Part shown: in pieces, positions 35,731 to 44,264 of the stretch
Layout: every line of letters begins with the position of its first letter
How positions within the stretch are numbered: the stretch's first letter is position 1
From: UBA2588 sp002339805
GTDB lineage: Bacteria > Chloroflexota > Dehalococcoidia > Lucifugimonadales > UBA3495
Length of the DNA stretch: 64,000 nucleotides
Assembly: GCA_045562555.1 (NCBI GenBank)
Contig: JBJKVO010000015.1
Span: 124,001-188,000, forward strand
Direction of reading: 5' to 3'
Notes under the pieces: model-generated
The model's input: the letters and a program-made list of their open reading frames with translations, nothing else
Database searches by the model: none
Told to the model about the DNA's origin: nothing
Program-made: the position numbers and the translations under genes

Positions 35731-36576
35731 ATGACAGAATTCATTAGTCCCATAATATCTAGTCAATGGCCAGACGATACACAATGTGTGGTATTACTAA
35801 CTTTTGATGTGGATGGTGTGTCATCTTGGATCAATAGAAATCCCGAATATGCTAATTTACCTAGCTTGATGTCTATGGCCGATTACGGACCAAAAATCGC
35901 CACTCCTCGTATTCTAGATATACTAGACCACTACAACATATCTTCAACTTTTTTCATACCTGGTTTTATAGTAGAAACAAACGCAATGTTGGTACAAGAT
36001 ATCAATGGGCGAGGACATGAAATAGGTCATCACGGATATATGCATGAACCCCCCGCCACTTTATCTAAAGATGAAGAGCATGAAATAATTCACAAAGGAA
36101 TAAAGGCAATTGAATCTATAACTGGTAAACGCCCAATAGGATATCGTTCCCCGAGCTGGGAGTTAAGTGAGTTTTCTATTGACCTTCTCATCAAACATCA
36201 ATTTACTTACGACAGTAGCTTAATGGGAGATGACAAACCGTATAAAGTAGGTAATAAAGACTCCACTAATCAGATCGTAGAAATCCCTATACATTGGCTG
36301 CTCGATGATGCTCCTAATTTCGTATATGCACCGTCCGCAAATCGAATGGGGCCGTTAAAAACAGCAAATGAGGTCTATGAATCTTGGAAATCCGAATTTG
36401 ACGGTATATACAAGTACGGAGGTTGCTTTAACCTAACAATGCACCCTCAACATATCGGTAGACCTGGGAGGTTATTAATGTTAGAACGGCTGATTCAATA
36501 CATTGAATCATTTGAACATGTTAAATTCATGACTTGCGAACAAGTATCTAACCAATATTTAACTATTAACCCCTAA
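35731..36576 (+). CDS. Polysaccharide deacetylase (NodB-fold) family protein
   Basis: A 281-residue CE4/NodB-fold hydrolase. Metal and catalytic residues are Asp26/Asp28 in TFDVDG and the H-x3-H of GHHGYMHE; GYRSPSWELS is the family RxP loop. No signal peptide, so it is likely one of the cytosolic members that act on small molecules (PuuE-like allantoinase or cyclic-imide hydrolase), not on cell wall. Its end overlaps the end of the convergent 98-residue gene by 4 bases. Confidence 0.83.
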   Translation: MTEFISPIISSQWPDDTQCVVLLTFDVDGVSSWINRNPEYANLPSLMSMADYGPKIATPRILDILDHYNISSTFFIPGFIVETNAMLVQDINGRGHEIGHHGYMHEPPATLSKDEEHEIIHKGIKAIESITGKRPIGYRSPSWELSEFSIDLLIKHQFTYDSSLMGDDKPYKVGNKDSTNQIVEIPIHWLLDDAPNFVYAPSANRMGPLKTANEVYESWKSEFDGIYKYGGCFNLTMHPQHIGRPGRLLMLERLIQYIESFEHVKFMTCEQVSNQYLTINP

Positions 36577-36869
36577 TCTGAGGAGGGGAGTTTCTTAGGT
36601 TCTTGGAGTTCCATTGGTTCACCATTCATCAACAAATTACATTTCCCTGCTTTTGTTACTAACACAGATATGGAACCGTCTGAAGAAGTAAACCGTTTCC
36701 CCAGTGGCATGTCGATGGCAGTTTCATCAATATCTTTTGGGTCAGAATCTATTTCTTCACCCTTTAGATACAACGGAGTCGAACCATCACTGAGTTCACC
36801 TTCTCCTCCCTTGGTAACAACTATTTCCATACCACTAGGACCTACATATCTTTGACCTGTTTTAATCAT
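36573..36869 (-). CDS. Small protein with two internal repeats, unknown function
   Basis: A 98-residue acidic protein that I do not recognise. It is built of two similar halves: GQRYVGPSGMEIVVTKGG (about 4-21) and GKRFTSSDGSISVLVTKAG (about 57-75), each followed by a short G-x-L-x-x-G-x-P-x-x-L strand. This suggests a duplicated four-strand beta unit. No signal, membrane segment or metal motif. Last gene of a five-gene minus-strand operon (with 36890, 37322, npdG and 38535), with 12-23 base spacings throughout. Confidence 0.6.
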   Translation of the reverse strand: MIKTGQRYVGPSGMEIVVTKGGEGELSDGSTPLYLKGEEIDSDPKDIDETAIDMPLGKRFTSSDGSISVLVTKAGKCNLLMNGEPMELQEPKKLPSSD

Positions 36870-36889
36870 TTGCCAATCCTATTCATTTT

Positions 36890-37297
36890 TTATTGCTTAT
36901 ATCGAACTAAAAAACTAGCTTCGCCCACAGGCATGCCATCAAAAAGTATCGCCGCTACATGCAATCCAATACGTTGTATTGGTATCTGGATCACCTTTAT
37001 CCATCTCTGGAAGATTATATCATTCTCCCATACGATTTTTTGAGGAATTGGAGGGTCCAATGGTAAACCTGGTGCCTTCATGCCTATCATTAAAGTGTGC
37101 TCTCCTGGTTCTGCATCAGCAATACAAAACACTAAATTAACATCTATTGTGGACAATAATGCTCCATCAGATAAGGGTTGTTCAAGTTCGACCAAATCTA
37201 TGACACCTGAAAGATTCAAATCTCCACTGTTATCTTCATCGGCCACTTTGCAAAATGCCGCAAATTTCAAGTAAGGTTGATATTCTTTATGTTCCAT
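36890..37297 (-). CDS. Small beta-rich protein, DUF6941-like
   Basis: A 135-residue protein. The pattern KFAAFCKVADEDNSGDLNLS, a central PGEHTLMIGM and the C-terminal AAILFDGMPVGEASF resemble the small beta-sandwich proteins grouped as DUF6941, in which a cytosolic domain begins by listing a molecule held at the start; I am only moderately sure of that link. The ATG at 37297 is used; a TTG at 37309 is possible. It lies in the operon with npdG and the PEP-mutase-like enzyme. Function unknown. Confidence 0.5.
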   Translation of the reverse strand: MEHKEYQPYLKFAAFCKVADEDNSGDLNLSGVIDLVELEQPLSDGALLSTIDVNLVFCIADAEPGEHTLMIGMKAPGLPLDPPIPQKIVWENDIIFQRWIKVIQIPIQRIGLHVAAILFDGMPVGEASFLVRYKQ

Positions 37298-37321
37298 TTG
37301 TTTTGACAACCAATCCCGAGA

Positions 37322-37846
37322 TTAATATCCAGGTTCTCTCCATTCAAATGCAAGTTGAGCATAACGAACAAATACAGCACCGCCAGGAGCTCCGATCGGT
37401 GCATTAATTGCAAGCAATGCTATTGTGTGCTGATCGCCTGTTTTTGGTTCTGCTGAAATAACAACTCTCTGAGGAACATTAAAACCCTGAACACAGGCTC
37501 TGTCTCTATCACATTCCCCGTCAATCCAAATCTCTCCATAGTCGTCTATACACGTCTCAAATATGCATCTCGCACCACTGATACTTCTTCCATCTACTTC
37601 TCCAGGTAACGTTACTTTGATCCTGTACCAAGCAAATGCAAATCCTCGGGAATGCCATTTGGTAAGGTCTTCTCTGATCTCCCAGTGAGAATCATCATAA
37701 TCGACCAGCCTTGCTGGGCTACCCTCAATCTCAGATTCAAAACCTTCATTTTTTTGACCGGGGATAAAACCAGGTGCAAATCTCCATACCCCTCCTACTT
37801 CAGTTAACACATCTGAATCCTGTAAGTTCAATATAGCTCTTGGCAT
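37322..37846 (-). CDS. Galactose-binding-like beta-sandwich protein
   Basis: A 174-residue protein that looks like the N-terminal sugar-binding domain of family 2 glycosidases: GGVWRFAPGFIPG, DDSHWEIREDLTKW, FAFAWYRIKVTLP and DDYGEIWIDGE. It has no catalytic domain and no signal peptide, so it is probably a stand-alone binding or scaffold protein. GGGAGGG precedes the ATG. In an operon with two other small orphan proteins and npdG. Confidence 0.6.
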   Translation of the reverse strand: MPRAILNLQDSDVLTEVGGVWRFAPGFIPGQKNEGFESEIEGSPARLVDYDDSHWEIREDLTKWHSRGFAFAWYRIKVTLPGEVDGRSISGARCIFETCIDDYGEIWIDGECDRDRACVQGFNVPQRVVISAEPKTGDQHTIALLAINAPIGAPGGAVFVRYAQLAFEWREPGY

Positions 37847-37863
37847 GTTTCCCTCCCTATAAA

Positions 37864-38511
37864 TTAAATCCCCGTTATTTTAATGCCGGCATGAATTTTG
37901 TATATACGATTTATATTAACCAATAAAGGTGTAATTTGTTCTACATACTTAGAATTGGAGAGCCCTCCCCCATCAATAGGTCTCAAATGCTCAATACTTT
38001 TAACCAAATCCATCACCAGTGTCTTAGCCTCAGGATCATCGGAACAAACTATCACGTCTTCATCCAATTCCAAATCAGGATTTTCAAGATCTTCCGCGCT
38101 GACATTCTGAAAAGCGGATACGACCTTGGAATCAGTCACAATATCTCTGCATTCTTCCGCAGCCGACCCTGCTTTGACATCCAATGCCTTAGCTCCTACA
38201 TTTTTAACAAATTCCATAGGAGCAATAACATTTATTATAATTTTACCTGATAGATCATCTTTAACGGAGTGCAATAGCTCTGACTGCGCCTGATAGGGCA
38301 CGGTCAAAAATATAACATCCGCATCTTTAGCTGCTGCTGCATTATCCAAACCTATAACATGGATTCCTACAGAACTGGACAATTCAATTGCTACGTCTAT
38401 AGCTCTAGTTTCATCTCTAGAACCTAAGCAGACAGCATTCCCTGCCATTGCTAGCCTTACCGCCAGGCCTCTTCCTTCAGGCCCTGTTCCGCCTAATATA
38501 GATATTCTCAA
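37864..38511 (-). CDS. npdG: F420H2:NADP+ oxidoreductase (NADPH-dependent F420 reductase)
   Basis: A 215-residue Rossmann enzyme moving hydride between NADPH and coenzyme F420. The N-terminal SILGGTGPEGRGLAVRLA is the family signature; FLTVPYQAQ, GSAAEECRDIV and the closing region follow. The start is TTG at 38511, giving the expected MRISILGG N-terminus with GGAG 10 bases before. Its presence implies that the organism makes F420, which fits the luciferase-like enzyme at 60947. Second gene of the operon after the PEP-mutase-like enzyme. Confidence 0.85.
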   Translation of the reverse strand: MRISILGGTGPEGRGLAVRLAMAGNAVCLGSRDETRAIDVAIELSSSVGIHVIGLDNAAAAKDADVIFLTVPYQAQSELLHSVKDDLSGKIIINVIAPMEFVKNVGAKALDVKAGSAAEECRDIVTDSKVVSAFQNVSAEDLENPDLELDEDVIVCSDDPEAKTLVMDLVKSIEHLRPIDGGGLSNSKYVEQITPLLVNINRIYKIHAGIKITGI

Positions 38512-38534
38512 AATACTATCTCCAATCTACGATC

Positions 38535-39395
38535 TTACTTCAAATAACTTGACATATCTGAATCGTATTCAGCCTGTCTAGTCACTTTTGCGATCAAGTC
38601 AGAGTCAGCTACACTATCTTTTAAGTCTTGAGGTTGTACTCCTTCTCGAAGGGACTTTAAAGTGTCATAGACCGCTTTGATTGCCGCTTGAAATGGCCAG
38701 TGACCTTGTAAAGCTACTTTTACTCCTACACTCGCCAAAAATTCTTTATCATTCAGTTCCCCACTAGCTCCGCCTAATAATAAAGGAAGCTTAACTTGAG
38801 ATCTAACTTCTTCTAATTCTGCTCTGGTTTTTGCACCAGCCAAGAACACAGCATCTACTCCCACCGCTTCATAAGCTTTAACTCTAGCTATCGCGCCTTC
38901 CACTCCTTCTACGCTTAAAGCACTAGTCCTGCCTGCCACAACCATAGCACTGTCTCTGCGACCAGATAATGCGGCTTTCATTTTCCCAACCCCTTCGTCT
39001 ATAGAAATTAAAGAGGTACCCGAAGATCCATACGCTTTGGGCAATAAGGTGTCTTCTATAGTTAAAGCTGCCACACCTGCTGTCTCTAATTCCTCGACGG
39101 TCCTTTTAACATTTAGGGCATTACCATAACCATGATCAGCATCCACCATTAAACTTATTTCACTCGCTCGGCAAATCCTATGGATTTGCTGCGCAAATTC
39201 GCTCAAAGTTAGCACAATATAATCTGGGGCGCCTAATACTGTCGCTGAGGCTATAGATCCTGCAAACATTCCAACTTCAAATCCCAAATCCTCGGCTATT
39301 CTCGCAGATATAGGGTCGAATACAGAGCCTGGGTAGACACATTTGTCACCTTCTAAAATTGAGCGGTAATTTTCTCTTCTCTTAGTTAAATTCAT
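38535..39395 (-). CDS. Isocitrate lyase/PEP mutase family enzyme, oxaloacetate decarboxylase-like
   Basis: A 286-residue (beta/alpha)8 enzyme. Metal motif D85-A-D87-H-GYG, TIEDTLLP (Glu114), and a His at 232 in QGHWPFQAA are those of the Pseudomonas-type oxaloacetate decarboxylase in this superfamily rather than of isocitrate lyase or methylisocitrate lyase, which need a KRCGH Cys absent here. The ATG at 39395 is used because AGGAG overlaps the GTG two codons earlier. First gene of the operon with npdG and three orphan proteins. Confidence 0.8.
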   Translation of the reverse strand: MNLTKRRENYRSILEGDKCVYPGSVFDPISARIAEDLGFEVGMFAGSIASATVLGAPDYIVLTLSEFAQQIHRICRASEISLMVDADHGYGNALNVKRTVEELETAGVAALTIEDTLLPKAYGSSGTSLISIDEGVGKMKAALSGRRDSAMVVAGRTSALSVEGVEGAIARVKAYEAVGVDAVFLAGAKTRAELEEVRSQVKLPLLLGGASGELNDKEFLASVGVKVALQGHWPFQAAIKAVYDTLKSLREGVQPQDLKDSVADSDLIAKVTRQAEYDSDMSSYLK

Positions 39396-39581
39396 AATCA
39401 CTCCTAATCATATTCAATTACTAACATTCAGTGTGTAGCTACAATTTCATTATTCTAACATAGTTAAATAAACTCTCTTACAGACAAATATATTCCCAAA
39501 CTTTTCCATCTCGGCGGTGACGGTAGAATTTTTGGTAACCCTAAATTTGTTTGTTTTAGGTTTGCATGTAAATACGTTGAG

Positions 39582-39610
39582 TTGCCTATTTGTCATAAGC
39601 ATATTATATT
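39582..39610 (+). promoter_or_regulatory. Promoter of the cupin/CoA-transferase pair
   Basis: TTGCCT (39582-39587), a 17-base spacer and TATATT (39605-39610) lie 57 bases before the cupin ATG. The same TTGCCT -35 is seen before the thiolase gene. The rest of the 270-base divergent intergenic region (39396-39666) shows no gene. Confidence 0.5.
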
Positions 39611-39666
39611 GAGAAGACATAAATCATAGTGGCCGGATGAGACAAACTATTTTGGGAGGTTTTTCT

Positions 39667-40017
39667 ATGAAAATTGTAAGAGTGTATTCAGGTTCTGATG
39701 GTGAATCACATTTTGAAGACGTCACACCAGAAGAATTAGCCGAAATCGTAAACCAAGTTGGCGAAGGAGAAGTGTCCTTAGGAATACGCCGATCCCCTAC
39801 ATTTTCCGACTTTCACAACGCTCCAAGATTACAATACGTAGTTAATATCCAAGGGATAGCAGAATTCGAGACCGCTGACGGGAATAAATGTAGAATGGTT
39901 CCAGGAGATGTATTAATCGCCGAAGATATAGAGGGGCACGGTCACATAGCCAGGAGTTTAGGAGACGAAACTCGTATATCTCTGGCTGTACCTTTAAAAA
40001 ATAAAACTCGTCATTAA
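39667..40017 (+). CDS. Small cupin-domain protein
   Basis: A 116-residue single cupin. The first motif region is DFHNAPRLQYVVNIQGIAEF and the second is MVPGDVLIAEDIEGHGH, with likely metal ligands His (FHN), Glu (DIEG) and His (GHGH). No signal peptide. I start at 39667, which follows GGGAGG; the ORF upstream to 39637 covers that site. It lies 11 bases before a CoA-transferase gene and shares its promoter. The cupin may be a dioxygenase or a binding protein; the substrate is unknown. Confidence 0.78.
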   Translation: MKIVRVYSGSDGESHFEDVTPEELAEIVNQVGEGEVSLGIRRSPTFSDFHNAPRLQYVVNIQGIAEFETADGNKCRMVPGDVLIAEDIEGHGHIARSLGDETRISLAVPLKNKTRH

Positions 40018-40028
40018 GGAGAAGTATT

Positions 40029-41264
40029 ATGCCTAAAATCAGCTCACCATTAGAAGGAATTCGAGTAATAGATCTAGGACGACACCAAGCAGGTCCTCGT
40101 TGTGCACAAGTGCTAGCTAGACTCGGAGCGGAAGTGATTAAAATTGAACGACTCGGAGGAGAAGAAACCAGATATCATGCTCCTTGGGTAGAGAAGCAAA
40201 GTGCATATTGGGTTCAATACAACAGTGGCAAAAAAAGTGTATCTATGGATTTACGAACAGAATCAGGCAAAGAAATACTCCGAGAGCTTGTTAAAGTATC
40301 AGACGTAGTTGTACAAAACTTTCGTCCTGGAACCATAGCCAAAATGGGTTTTTCTTATGACGTACTCAAAAGCCTAAACCCTAAAATAGTTATGGTTAAC
40401 GTCTCGGCTTATGGTCAATTTGGACCATACACTCAACAAATCGGATTCGACCCAATAGGGCAAGTAATGTCAGGAATTGCCATGGTTACAGGTTTTGACG
40501 GTATGCCCCCGATTCGTGCAGGAGTTCCTATAATCGACAGAATCACGGCATTACACTCTGCAATTGGCACACTTGCAGCTCTCAGAGAAAGAGAAATCTC
40601 AGGCGAAGGACAAGCTATAGACACTTGCCTAGCTGACACTGGATATAGCCTTACTGAAATTCCAATCACTGCTTACCATGGAGTAGGCACCAAGCCTAGT
40701 CGAGGAGAAGGGGACGAGAAATCCGCTCCCAGTGGTATGTACGAATGCGCGGATGGTAATTGGATCTTAATCTCTGCCGGTGACCAGCACCATTGGCCAA
40801 GAGTCTGTAAAGCTTTAGGAGAACCTACCTGGGTAGATGACGAACGATTCAATACTCGTCACAACAGAGGACTTAACGGAAAGATCGTAAATGACAAGGT
40901 AAATAGTCTCCTAGAGGATCTAGACATGAAACAAGCATTAAAGCTATTTACAGACAATGATGTCGTAGCAGCAGCAGTCAACACTATACCCATGGCAGCG
41001 GAAGACCCACACCCTTGGGAACGAAGAGCTATGGTTGAGGTTGATGATTTCTTGGCTGGTTCGATCGCTGTTTCTGGAGACTTCTGGCACTTCAGCCGAA
41101 CTCCTGCAGTGATAGGAACAACTCCGAAAGTAGGAGAACATAACAAAGAAGTCATAGTCGACTTACTCAAATATTCAGAAGCTGAATACAACAGCTTCTT
41201 AGAAGAAAAATCCGTGGCTGACTGGGATTTATACGAGGAGATTCCTGGAGCCTACAGAAAATAG
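40029..41264 (+). CDS. CaiB/BaiF (type III) CoA-transferase
   Basis: A 411-residue family III CoA-transferase that moves CoA between organic acids. It has the N-terminal LEGIRVIDLGRHQAGP, the SGKKSVSMDL block and the catalytic aspartate at Asp141 in GFDPIGQ, and the late GMYECADGNW block. Substrate not decidable (family: carnitine, oxalate, bile acids, benzylsuccinate, mesaconyl). AAGGAG precedes the ATG. Operon with a cupin, ended by a strong terminator. Confidence 0.9.
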   Translation: MPKISSPLEGIRVIDLGRHQAGPRCAQVLARLGAEVIKIERLGGEETRYHAPWVEKQSAYWVQYNSGKKSVSMDLRTESGKEILRELVKVSDVVVQNFRPGTIAKMGFSYDVLKSLNPKIVMVNVSAYGQFGPYTQQIGFDPIGQVMSGIAMVTGFDGMPPIRAGVPIIDRITALHSAIGTLAALREREISGEGQAIDTCLADTGYSLTEIPITAYHGVGTKPSRGEGDEKSAPSGMYECADGNWILISAGDQHHWPRVCKALGEPTWVDDERFNTRHNRGLNGKIVNDKVNSLLEDLDMKQALKLFTDNDVVAAAVNTIPMAAEDPHPWERRAMVEVDDFLAGSIAVSGDFWHFSRTPAVIGTTPKVGEHNKEVIVDLLKYSEAEYNSFLEEKSVADWDLYEEIPGAYRK

Positions 41265-41281
41265 TACAAAATGTAAGAGTA

Positions 41282-41319
41282 AATAAAAACCCCGGACTAA
41301 TCAGTCCGGGGTTTTTATT
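41282..41319. terminator. Bidirectional terminator between CoA-transferase and DUF3500 genes
   Basis: A perfect 17-bp stem (41282-41298 with 41303-41319; core CCCCGGACT/AGTCCGGGG) with loop AATC, flanked by A and T runs, so it works for both convergent genes. Confidence 0.92.
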
Positions 41320-41341
41320 ATATTGTTCTCAGCGCCTTAGC

Positions 41342-42337
41342 CTAGAGAACATGGTACATATACAAATGATCTCGCATGACATCACCAGCAAAATCATTAC
41401 TCACATCTCTCCAAACTGAATGAATATGGTTGGCACCATTCTGCCTGTTGTCATATTCAACGACAAAATCTCCACCATGCAGACGATAATAATGAGCCTG
41501 AGATTTATCCACAGGACCACCCCATGCAAAATGAATTCCATCTAAGTTACTAAGTATAGTATCTAATCTGGAATCTGCGATTTCTGATCGCACTTTGCTT
41601 GTGTATTCGGTGATCAAAGCAGTCAAAATTTCTTTTTGAGTAGAATTCATTTTTGAAGCTGCTAAGCCTTGTTCTTTTGGCAATGATGCCCTTGCAGCAT
41701 TAAAAGTTAATATATCCAATGGAGCTTCATCAAATATGATAGCACTCGATTGTTGTCCTTTATCTAAATCCTCTATCAAATCAAATGCTAAATCTTTAAC
41801 TTTAGGCTGAAGACGCAAACCTTTATGAGGTCCCTCTTTAACTTCCGCTGGATTAGAACCAAAAAAGAATGGAGTTATTGATATAACTTTATCTTTCCAA
41901 ATACTGTAGTGAATTGACACGTGGTGCCCTTCAACACTCCATCCCCACGGCTCATCACTTGTGGGGTCTCCAAATATTCTCCAGTAATACAAGTCAGGAT
42001 CCCTTCGAAAAGAACTTTGGCTCTTTCCTTGATTCTTTTCTATTTCTCCCAATATTATTTCATGTTGCATAGTCGCCTTAGCTTGAGCATTGCCTGAATC
42101 AGTTAATCCAGCTGCAAGCAATCCAAAGGCCAAATCTCTTTGGTTATCATTCATGTCTCGAAGGGCTAATCCATGCCGGTTTAACGGTGGATAATACCAA
42201 AATATTCTTTCTCCATCCATGTATTGAAAACATGTTTTCGAACGCTGGTCACCGGTCAGTGAACTCACAAAACGGCCCGCAAAATCACTCATTTCAGCTG
42301 TAGCTGCCACATGTGTTATGTCTTGATTTACCGCCAT
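41342..42337 (-). CDS. DUF3500 domain protein
   Basis: A 331-residue protein matching DUF3500 in layout: LRDMNDNQRDLAFGLLAAGL, LYYWRIFGDP, WGWSVEGHHVSIHYS, TPFFFGSNPAEV and the closing HYYRLHGGDFVVEYDN and ANHIHSVWRD. The family is annotated only as unknown; its conserved His/Asp/Glu residues suggest a metal hydrolase, but this is not shown. No signal peptide here. The ATG at 42337 follows AGGAGGAG. It is a single gene, divergent from ogt. Confidence 0.87.
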   Translation of the reverse strand: MAVNQDITHVAATAEMSDFAGRFVSSLTGDQRSKTCFQYMDGERIFWYYPPLNRHGLALRDMNDNQRDLAFGLLAAGLTDSGNAQAKATMQHEIILGEIEKNQGKSQSSFRRDPDLYYWRIFGDPTSDEPWGWSVEGHHVSIHYSIWKDKVISITPFFFGSNPAEVKEGPHKGLRLQPKVKDLAFDLIEDLDKGQQSSAIIFDEAPLDILTFNAARASLPKEQGLAASKMNSTQKEILTALITEYTSKVRSEIADSRLDTILSNLDGIHFAWGGPVDKSQAHYYRLHGGDFVVEYDNRQNGANHIHSVWRDVSNDFAGDVMRDHLYMYHVL

Positions 42338-42450
42338 TGCTCTCCTCCTACGCATTATTAAGTTTGAAACCTACAATTTGTTCGAGTTTATACGTGGGTT
42401 AGTGTTATGTCAATTATGCTATACTCCGTTCGATGTTAGGATCCTCAAAA

Positions 42451-42978
42451 ATGACAAAACCCTTCAACCATGTAAAATATGACATGTACAATGTGCCCAT
42501 TGGATGGATCGGAGTAATTTCTAATAATATTGGGTTAACACACTGTCTGATAGATCCGGATATTAATCAACTAACCACTCGTATGGACGCCTTAATTAAC
42601 ATTAAGGACACTCCTAAACTGCATTCAGAATTCATCGAACAATCAATACAAAACTATTTTTCAGGGGATTCCAGTAGCCTAGCCCAAATTAATATTGATA
42701 TACCGGAAACAAGCCCTGTGTTCTTTAAGGCAATATGGGATACATGTAAAACTATACCTTCAGGTCAAACTCGAAGCTATGCTTGGCTAGCAGAAACGTC
42801 TGGAAATAAAAAAGCTGTGCGTGCAGCTGGTCAAGCTATGAAAAATAACAAACTACCTCTTTTCATACCTTGCCACAGGGTAATCTTATCCAGTGGTAAA
42901 CTAGGCAATTACACATCCGGAGGCACCGAAATGAAACGATTCTTACTGAACTTAGAGTCTGGAGGACAATATGAGTAA
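42451..42978 (+). CDS. ogt: Methylated-DNA-protein-cysteine methyltransferase
   Basis: Suicide DNA-repair protein that removes O6-alkyl groups from guanine. It is 175 residues with the acceptor Cys141 in IPCHRV and the DNA-binding helix region KAVRAAGQAMKNN. The start at 42451 is favoured (TAGGA 10 bases before); ATG 42433 is possible. Its last 8 bases overlap the next gene, so the two are coupled. Confidence 0.93.
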   Translation: MTKPFNHVKYDMYNVPIGWIGVISNNIGLTHCLIDPDINQLTTRMDALINIKDTPKLHSEFIEQSIQNYFSGDSSSLAQINIDIPETSPVFFKAIWDTCKTIPSGQTRSYAWLAETSGNKKAVRAAGQAMKNNKLPLFIPCHRVILSSGKLGNYTSGGTEMKRFLLNLESGGQYE

Positions 42979-43423
42979 AACACTAACTTTATGGTCTCAT
43001 GGTTCCAATATGCAAATAGAATATGAAAACAGAATTACATCCATCCGTCATACTGGCCCATTCGTAAGAATAGAAGGACAATCAGGTCAAAACACATGGG
43101 GCCACTTCCCAATAAATAATCCTACCATGATTGATGGCACTGGCGTCAGCTTAACCAAAATATATGTAAGCTTCAGGACAAGAGAGTACGGGTTCGTAAA
43201 TGAAATATTAATGTATGACGGTGAACAAATCATAGTTGAAACTAATAATATATCTTTAAATGGTGATAACCTAGAATATGAACTGAACCTAGATCACCCC
43301 ATTCCGATTGAAAAAGGACTGAATCTAGTCATAGGGTTTCAATTCAAACCAAATCCCCCAAATACACGAGCAACACAGATTGAAGTGATTGGAGCTGGAA
43401 TAGACCTATCAACTAATCTTTAA
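42971..43423 (+). CDS. DUF6623-like beta-sandwich protein
   Basis: A 150-residue protein. It begins LTLWSHGSNMQIEYENRI and contains NTWGHFPINNPTMIDG, which resemble the small beta-sandwich family I know as DUF6623; the match is from memory and moderate. No signal peptide. It overlaps ogt by 8 bases and converges on the SDR gene with a 4-base overlap of the stops. Function unknown. Confidence 0.55.
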   Translation: MSKTLTLWSHGSNMQIEYENRITSIRHTGPFVRIEGQSGQNTWGHFPINNPTMIDGTGVSLTKIYVSFRTREYGFVNEILMYDGEQIIVETNNISLNGDNLEYELNLDHPIPIEKGLNLVIGFQFKPNPPNTRATQIEVIGAGIDLSTNL

Positions 43424-44163
43424 TAATTCTTTTCACCACCATTTACATGAAATGTTTGCCCACTAACATAATCTGAATATTCTGAACACAACCAACCACA
43501 CAAACTCGATATTTCTTCTACTGTACCCATTCTGCCTGCGGGGATGCCTCTGGTCCTATCATCTGGTCGGGGAGATGACTGATCATCTCTTGAAGTATCT
43601 ATCATACCCGGTGAAACACAATTGACTGTAATACCATGTGGAACGAGTTCTTTAGACAATGACCTGGTAAAGCCTATTAATCCCATTTTCGCCGCAGATA
43701 CATGAGCCCATCCACTTCGGCCTTCTATAGCATTCAATCCGGCTAAATTGATCACTCTCCCCCATTTATTCTCTATCATTTTCTCTACGAACGGTTGAGT
43801 CATCAAAAAAGCTGAATCTAAATCGGTATTAATCATCTCTTTCCAGTTATCGTAGGTCATAGTTGTAAATTCTTGTACTCGCCTTAACGAGCCATTATTT
43901 ATCACTATATCGACGCTATCTACATTCGATCGAATCTCCTCCACCATACGAGACACCTCGCTTTCCGATCCTATATCTCCCATCACTACTAGGGCTTTAC
44001 ATCCTAATTTCCGGATCTGATCAGCTGTCTCATTCGCAGCTTCAAAATTTTCTTTGGAATTAACAACTACATTTGCACCCATAGAAGCCAGTGTTAATGC
44101 TATAGAACGTCCTATATTTCTACCTGAACCTGTAATCACCGCTGTTTTGTTCTTTAAATTCAT
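43420..44163 (-). CDS. SDR-family protein with missing catalytic Tyr and Ser
   Basis: A 247-residue FabG-like Rossmann protein. The cofactor loop GSGRNIGRS, NNGSLR (NNAG region) and the C-terminal GMIDTSRDD and SDYVSGQTFHVNGG blocks are typical, but the catalytic Ser position reads NLAGLN and the YxxxK motif reads VSAAK: Lys is kept, Tyr and Ser are not. The start at 44163 follows GGGGAGG; the ORF upstream runs through the promoter region. It may be a reductase of unusual mechanism or a non-enzymatic binding protein. Confidence 0.82.
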   Translation of the reverse strand: MNLKNKTAVITGSGRNIGRSIALTLASMGANVVVNSKENFEAANETADQIRKLGCKALVVMGDIGSESEVSRMVEEIRSNVDSVDIVINNGSLRRVQEFTTMTYDNWKEMINTDLDSAFLMTQPFVEKMIENKWGRVINLAGLNAIEGRSGWAHVSAAKMGLIGFTRSLSKELVPHGITVNCVSPGMIDTSRDDQSSPRPDDRTRGIPAGRMGTVEEISSLCGWLCSEYSDYVSGQTFHVNGGEKNY

Positions 44164-44264
44164 ATATCTACCTCCCCGATCTTTCTTAACTATTACGACT
44201 TGATATTGGTAAAATACCATCAATACACAGACACATAATAACACCTAAAGGATTACTATTAATC

